Positions 60,454-64,000 of a DNA stretch of 64,000 nt are shown in pieces. The notes under the pieces are model-generated. The model was given only the letters and a program-made list of their open reading frames with translations, ran no database searches and was not told the DNA's origin. The position numbers and the translations under genes were made by a program. Source of the stretch: Halomarina ordinaria (GTDB lineage: Archaea > Halobacteriota > Halobacteria > Halobacteriales > Haloarculaceae); NCBI RefSeq assembly GCF_030553305.1, contig NZ_JARRAH010000003.1, forward strand, positions 124,001 through 188,000, written 5' to 3'. How positions within the stretch are numbered: the stretch's first letter is position 1; every line of letters begins with the position of its first letter.

Positions 60454-61863
60454 ATGGATACGTTCGTCGTCGTCGGTGGTGACGCCGCCGGCATGTCGGC
60501 CGCGAGCAAGGCGAAGCGCGACGACCCCGACCTCGACGTCGTCGTCTTCGAGCGCGGCGAGTGGGTGTCCTACGGGGCGTGCGGCCTCCCCTACTACGTG
60601 AAGGGGGAGATACAGTCGCTCACCGACCTCGTCTCGGTGACGCCCGAGGAGTTCCGCGAGGAGCGGGACATCGACCTCCGGACGGGCCACGACGTCGTCG
60701 CCATCGACCCGGACGACCGCACCGTGACCGCGAGGAACGACGACGGGGAGGTCGTCCAGACGTACGACCACCTGCTCGTCGCGACGGGGGCGGCGGCGGT
60801 CACGCCCCCCATCGCCGGCCTGGACCGCGAGGGCGTCTACACCCTCGGGTCGATGGCCGACGGGAAGGACCTCCGCGAGTACGTCGGGCGCGCGCGCGAG
60901 CACCGCGACCTCCAGCAACCCGACCGGGGGCCGGCCTGCCAGTTCCTGGAGACGTGTACCGGTCCCGTCGGCGTCGTCGGCGGGGGGTACATCGGCGTCG
61001 AGATGGCGGAAGCGCTGGCGGCCAACGACTTCGAGGTCCACCTGTTCCAGCGCGGCGGCCGAATCCTGAAGTCGTTCAGCGAGGCGACCAGCGAGGCCGT
61101 CCTCGACCACCTCGACGAACAGGACGTCGCCGTCTACCTGCACGCGGAAGTCGAGGAACTCGCCGGCGGGGAGAGGGTAGAAGCGGTCGTAACCGCCGAG
61201 GAGCGCGTCCCCGTCGAGATGGTCCTCGTCGGGACGGGCGTCCGCCCGCGGACGGCGCTCGCCGAGGAGGCCGGTATCGAACTCGGCGAGACGGGGGCCA
61301 TCGCGACCGACGCCTACTGCGAGACGAACCTCCCGAACGTGTACGCGGCCGGCGACTGCGCGGAGGCCGACCACGTCGTCACCGGCGACCCGGTGCACGT
61401 CCCGCTGGCGCTGACTGCCAACCGGCGCGGACGGGCCGTCGGCCAGACCGTCGCCGGCGAACGGACCGAGGGCGGCGGGGTCGCGGGGACCGCTGCCGTG
61501 AAGGCCTTCGACGTCGAGGCGGCCCGGACGGGTATCCTCGACCACGAGACGGCGCGGGCGGCCGGCTTCGACCCGCTGACGCGGACCATCGACGCGAACT
61601 CCCGGGCGGGCTACTACCCCGAGGGCGGGACGGTCCGGGTGACGCTCACCGTCGACCGGCCGTCCGGACGCGTCCTCGGGGGCAGTCTCGTCTCCGAGTA
61701 CGGCGAGGGAGCCGTCCACCGGAGTCACGCCCTCGTCGGGGCGGTGACCGAAGGGGTGACCGTCGCCGACCTCGCGAACTACGACCTCGCCTACGCGCCG
61801 CCGTTCAACACGACCTGGGACCCCGTGCTGACGGCGGCGAAGGTCGTCGAGGGAGAGCGGTAG
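60454..61863 (+). CDS. CoA-disulfide-reductase-like FAD/NAD(P) oxidoreductase
   Basis: The 469-residue protein is a group 3 pyridine-nucleotide-disulfide oxidoreductase. It has an N-terminal FAD motif VVVGGDAAGMSAASKA, a single redox Cys in VSYGACGLPYYV (typical of CoA-disulfide reductase, NADH oxidase and NADH peroxidase), a second nucleotide motif GVVGGGYIGVEMAEAL and NVYAAGDCAEA. In haloarchaea this group may keep CoA reduced, which suits the neighbouring CoA-dependent genes. GTTTATG at 60422-60428 is about 28 bases before the ATG at 60454, which favours this start over an ATG at 60427 inside the box. The octad array at 61918 follows it. Confidence 0.9.
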   Translation: MDTFVVVGGDAAGMSAASKAKRDDPDLDVVVFERGEWVSYGACGLPYYVKGEIQSLTDLVSVTPEEFREERDIDLRTGHDVVAIDPDDRTVTARNDDGEVVQTYDHLLVATGAAAVTPPIAGLDREGVYTLGSMADGKDLREYVGRAREHRDLQQPDRGPACQFLETCTGPVGVVGGGYIGVEMAEALAANDFEVHLFQRGGRILKSFSEATSEAVLDHLDEQDVAVYLHAEVEELAGGERVEAVVTAEERVPVEMVLVGTGVRPRTALAEEAGIELGETGAIATDAYCETNLPNVYAAGDCAEADHVVTGDPVHVPLALTANRRGRAVGQTVAGERTEGGGVAGTAAVKAFDVEAARTGILDHETARAAGFDPLTRTIDANSRAGYYPEGGTVRVTLTVDRPSGRVLGGSLVSEYGEGAVHRSHALVGAVTEGVTVADLANYDLAYAPPFNTTWDPVLTAAKVVEGER

Positions 61864-61917
61864 GCCTCGGTTCCCGACGCGTTCGTCGAGGTGACACGAA
61901 CCGCTCGTGTCGTCGTT

Positions 61918-61957
61918 ACCTCAAGGAATCATTGATTCAGTGAATCATTGAGTACAG
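61918..61957. repeat. Distant octad array C, same unit as at parA
   Basis: Five contiguous 8-bp units begin at 61918 (ACCTCAAG), 61926 (GAATCATT), 61934 (GATTCAGT), 61942 (GAATCATT) and 61950 (GAGTACAG). The three central units match the parA octads closely and keep exact 8-bp phase. The array lies in the gap between two convergent genes, where it interferes with neither promoter. It is 43 kb from parA. Confidence 0.8.
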
Positions 61958-62048
61958 GACCGCCGGTGCCCTACTACACAGTATCACGAATCGGCGGTTC
62001 CCTCGGGAAATGTTGGGATGTCGAGAACAGACCAGGCCCGAGACGGCG

Positions 62049-62579
62049 TCACTCCTCCCGAACGACCTGTTCGACCAGCACGTCGACGGTGCAGACCGTC
62101 TCGTCGTCGCTCGTGAGGTCGACCGACGCGGGCGTCGCGTCGCGGAGGGTCTCGTAGTCGACGGGCGACCGGTCCGCGTCGCTCCGATTACTCGGCCGTC
62201 TGACCGTCAGGGTGACCAGCACCTGCGGGCTCGACTCGCCGCCAGTCACCTGCAGCTCCTCCACCGAGGCGTCGAGGCGGTCGCCGAGCGCGTTCGAGAC
62301 GACGACGATGGCACGGTTCTCGCAGTCTCCGTCGGAGAACGAGGTGTCGTTCGCCACCATCGCGCCTGCGTCGCCCGCGGGGTCCACCGCGGCGGTGATG
62401 GCGTCCGCGCGTCCGGCGGCGGGGGGCCGTTCGCTCGCCTCGCCGTCCGTATCCCCGTCGGTGTCGTCGGTCCCATCCGTCGCGCCGGACCCGGAGCGGG
62501 GGGCGCTACAGCCGGCGAGACCGGCCGCGACGGCGGCCACACCGGTCGTGAGGACGGCGCGACGGGTGGGGTGGTTCAT
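62049..62579 (-). CDS. Tat-exported lipoprotein of unknown function
   Basis: The 176-residue protein has a Tat-type signal TRRAVLTTGVAAVAAG with lipobox LAGC (Cys24), then a 35-residue Asp/Gly/Thr-rich linker and a small beta-rich domain (about 60-176). The domain has two cysteines (DGDCENRAIV and ETVCTVDVL) that may pair. I do not recognise a family. GTATTTACC at about 62601-62609 lies 28 bases before the ATG. The gene converges with the CoA-disulfide-reductase-like gene. Confidence 0.72.
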   Translation of the reverse strand: MNHPTRRAVLTTGVAAVAAGLAGCSAPRSGSGATDGTDDTDGDTDGEASERPPAAGRADAITAAVDPAGDAGAMVANDTSFSDGDCENRAIVVVSNALGDRLDASVEELQVTGGESSPQVLVTLTVRRPSNRSDADRSPVDYETLRDATPASVDLTSDDETVCTVDVLVEQVVREE

Positions 62580-62659
62580 ACCCGTACTGGTGGACAGGGT
62601 GGTAAATACTTTCTCGAAATAGAGAATGTTTTGTCTCGTGTCTGTTCGGCGCGTCGCCG

Positions 62660-63616
62660 TCAGGAGAACGAGGGGAGGACCTCCTCGCGGTAGAGGTCGA
62701 AGACCGCCTCCTGGTCGTCGCCGATCTGGTGGACGTAGACGTGGTCGTAGCCGGCGTCGATGGCCGTCTGGATGCTGTCGATGTGCTGCTGGGCGTCGGG
62801 CCCGGTCATGATGCTCCCCTCGCGGATGTCGTCCGCCGAGACCATCTGCGTCGCCTGCTCGAAGAAGGCGGGCGTCGGGAGGACGGAGCTCAGTTCGCCC
62901 GGGAGCCCGGAGTTGGGCCACTGCTCGTGGGCGGTGCGGACGCCCGTCTCGTCGTCCTCGGCGACGCAGGCGTGGAGCTGACAGAACCGCGGGCCCTCCC
63001 CGCCGTGGTCCGCCCACGTCTCGAGGGTCTCCTGGGGACCCACCGACCAGAAGCCGTCGCCCATCTCGGCTGCCGACCGGGCGGTCCGGTCGCCGTAGGC
63101 GGACACGCAGATGGGTGGTTCCTCCTCGGGGAGCGTGAACAGGCGGGCGTTCTCGACGGTGTAGTGCTCGCCGTGGTGGCTCACCTCCTCGCCGCTCCAC
63201 AGCTTCCTGATGACCGCGACGGCCTCCTCGAGCATCTCCAGTCGGACGGCGTGTTCGGGCCAGTGGTCCCCGAGGACGTGTTCGTTGAGGTTCTCGCCGG
63301 TGCCGACGCCGAAGAAGAACTCCCGGCCGTCGAACATCGCCGCGGCGGTGGCCGCCGCCTGCGCGTAGACGGCGGGGTGCATCCGCATGATGGGTGCCGC
63401 GACGCCGACGCCGACGTCCACCGCCTCGGTCGCCGCCGCGACCCCGCCGAGCGTCCCCCAGACGAACGGGGAGTGACCCTGGGCGCTCACCCACGGGTGG
63501 TAGTGGTCGGAGACGGAGACGAAGTCGAAGCCCGTCTCCTCCGCGCGACGGGCGTGGTCGACGAGGTCGTTCGGTTCGTGTTCCTCACTGGAGAGTGTGT
63601 AGCCGATGTGTGTCAT
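62660..63616 (-). CDS. F420-dependent oxidoreductase (luciferase-like, G6PDH family)
   Basis: The 318-residue protein is a luciferase-like TIM-barrel enzyme of the F420-dependent glucose-6-phosphate-dehydrogenase-related group. Features are the start IGYTLSSEEHEPNDLVDHARRAEETGFDF, the SDHYHPW motif, the FFFGVGTGENLNEHVLG loop that contacts the F420 phosphate in relatives, and the conserved SAYG and GDGFWSVGP segments. Many haloarchaea have several such genes and the substrates are mostly unknown. The ATG at 63616 begins the conserved N-terminus. Confidence 0.9.
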   Translation of the reverse strand: MTHIGYTLSSEEHEPNDLVDHARRAEETGFDFVSVSDHYHPWVSAQGHSPFVWGTLGGVAAATEAVDVGVGVAAPIMRMHPAVYAQAAATAAAMFDGREFFFGVGTGENLNEHVLGDHWPEHAVRLEMLEEAVAVIRKLWSGEEVSHHGEHYTVENARLFTLPEEEPPICVSAYGDRTARSAAEMGDGFWSVGPQETLETWADHGGEGPRFCQLHACVAEDDETGVRTAHEQWPNSGLPGELSSVLPTPAFFEQATQMVSADDIREGSIMTGPDAQQHIDSIQTAIDAGYDHVYVHQIGDDQEAVFDLYREEVLPSFS

Positions 63617-63765
63617 AGTCGAACGGCCGGTCGTCGAGACCGGTCCGTAGCGCTTCTCCTGACGTCAGTCTAAGTGTACTGCAGGCGTGTGACTGCCGGC
63701 GTCTTCCGCACGCGGGCGGACACGGGAGAACTATACGGGTCCGTGGCATCGGTCCAGTCGTTCAT

Positions 63766-64000
63766 ATGACGACGATAGTCAACGCGCGTATCCCAGCCGA
63801 GGAGTTCGCGCTCCATCACACCCTCTCGACGGTTCCGGAGGTGGAGTTCGAGACCGAACAGATCGTCGAGACCGGCGACGACGTGGTGATGCCCCTCGTT
63901 TGGGCGCGGGGGTCGGACACGGAGGCGATTCGACAGGCCCTCGAGGAGGACCCGAGCACCGACAACGTCGACGTCCTCGCGGAGTTCGACGACGAACTCC
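63766..64000 (+). CDS. Bat-type (HTH_10) regulator, N-terminal part
   Basis: Only the first 78 codons are inside the window. The sequence begins MTTIVNARIPAEEFALHHTLS and continues with PEVEFETEQIV, which is the start of the bacterio-opsin-activator-associated domain of short haloarchaeal HTH_10 regulators. The DNA-binding helix-turn-helix would lie beyond the right edge. A CTATACG box is about 33 bases upstream. It is divergent from the F420-type oxidoreductase gene. Confidence 0.8.
   Translation, partial: MTTIVNARIPAEEFALHHTLSTVPEVEFETEQIVETGDDVVMPLVWARGSDTEAIRQALEEDPSTDNVDVLAEFDDEL

Overview
This window is from a haloarchaeon (class Halobacteria). The DNA is GC-rich and the predicted proteins are strongly acidic. 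Many genes have a TATA-like box about 26-30 bases before the start codon, the spacing of leaderless archaeal transcripts. The families are also typical: halocyanin-like and multicopper Tat proteins, HTH_10/Bat-type regulators, RdfA, an archaea-specific SMC-related gene, CTP-dependent riboflavin kinase and cytochrome bd. I cannot name the species. The content is mostly accessory (catabolic genes, transporters, broken genes), and a plasmid-type partition module with a tyrosine recombinase near 17-20 kb suggests a megaplasmid, a secondary replicon or an integrated element.

Layout. 1-2.3 kb: a partial FAD-linked oxidase and an MFS exporter. 3.2-16.9 kb: a catabolic region with an IclR regulator, a PcpA-type ring-cleaving dioxygenase, a CoA-transferase remnant, hydrolases, a luciferase-like monooxygenase, a frameshifted VOC gene, riboflavin genes (ribK, ribB), a TatD-like hydrolase, two closely related fumarylacetoacetate-hydrolase-family genes, a HAD hydrolase and a CocE-type hydrolase. 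17.0-20.3 kb: a ParA gene followed after one base by a small gene with a ribbon-helix-helix-like C-terminus, embedded in arrays of contiguous 8-bp repeats (consensus GANTCANN), and next to a tyrosine recombinase. A matching five-unit array lies 43 kb away at 61.9 kb. 20.7-21.2 kb: very small membrane proteins. 21.3-33.1 kb: copper proteins, an MFS carrier, a large sensor/HTH_10 regulator, cytochrome bd (cydAB), a universal stress protein and a Tat-exported formamidase/acetamidase. 33.4-44.5 kb: macro-domain protein, amino-acid permease with stress-protein domains, a BKACE remnant, cyclodeaminase, methyltransferase, two MFS carriers, an AI-2E-type permease and a metzincin. 44.5-47.9 kb: rdfA and its SMC-related neighbour, the latter broken by a deletion. 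48-59.3 kb: acyl-CoA metabolism (thiolase, HMG-CoA-synthase-like protein, DUF35, 3-hydroxyacyl-CoA dehydrogenase, second IclR regulator, two acyl-CoA dehydrogenases, MmgE/PrpD, thioesterase, CaiB/BaiF CoA-transferase, MaoC dehydratase). 59.4-64 kb: a beta-propeller lipoprotein, a CoA-disulfide-reductase-like enzyme, a lipoprotein, an F420-type oxidoreductase and the start of a Bat-type regulator.

How the genes may work together. The first IclR block fits degradation of a hydroquinone-like or other ring compound. The second IclR block fits activation (CaiB), dehydrogenation, hydration, oxidation and thiolysis of a branched or cyclic acid as its CoA ester; three copies of a dyad GTTTC-N7-GAAAC downstream of that IclR gene are candidate operators. 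The most notable system is the ParA/RHH/octad module. It resembles in plan the delta-omega partition system of the Gram-positive plasmid pSM19035, where a ParA and an RHH protein use contiguous 7-bp repeats, but here the repeat is 8 bp and the host is archaeal. Several genes are visibly decayed (CoA-transferase, VOC, BKACE, SMC-related), which fits a replicon in flux.
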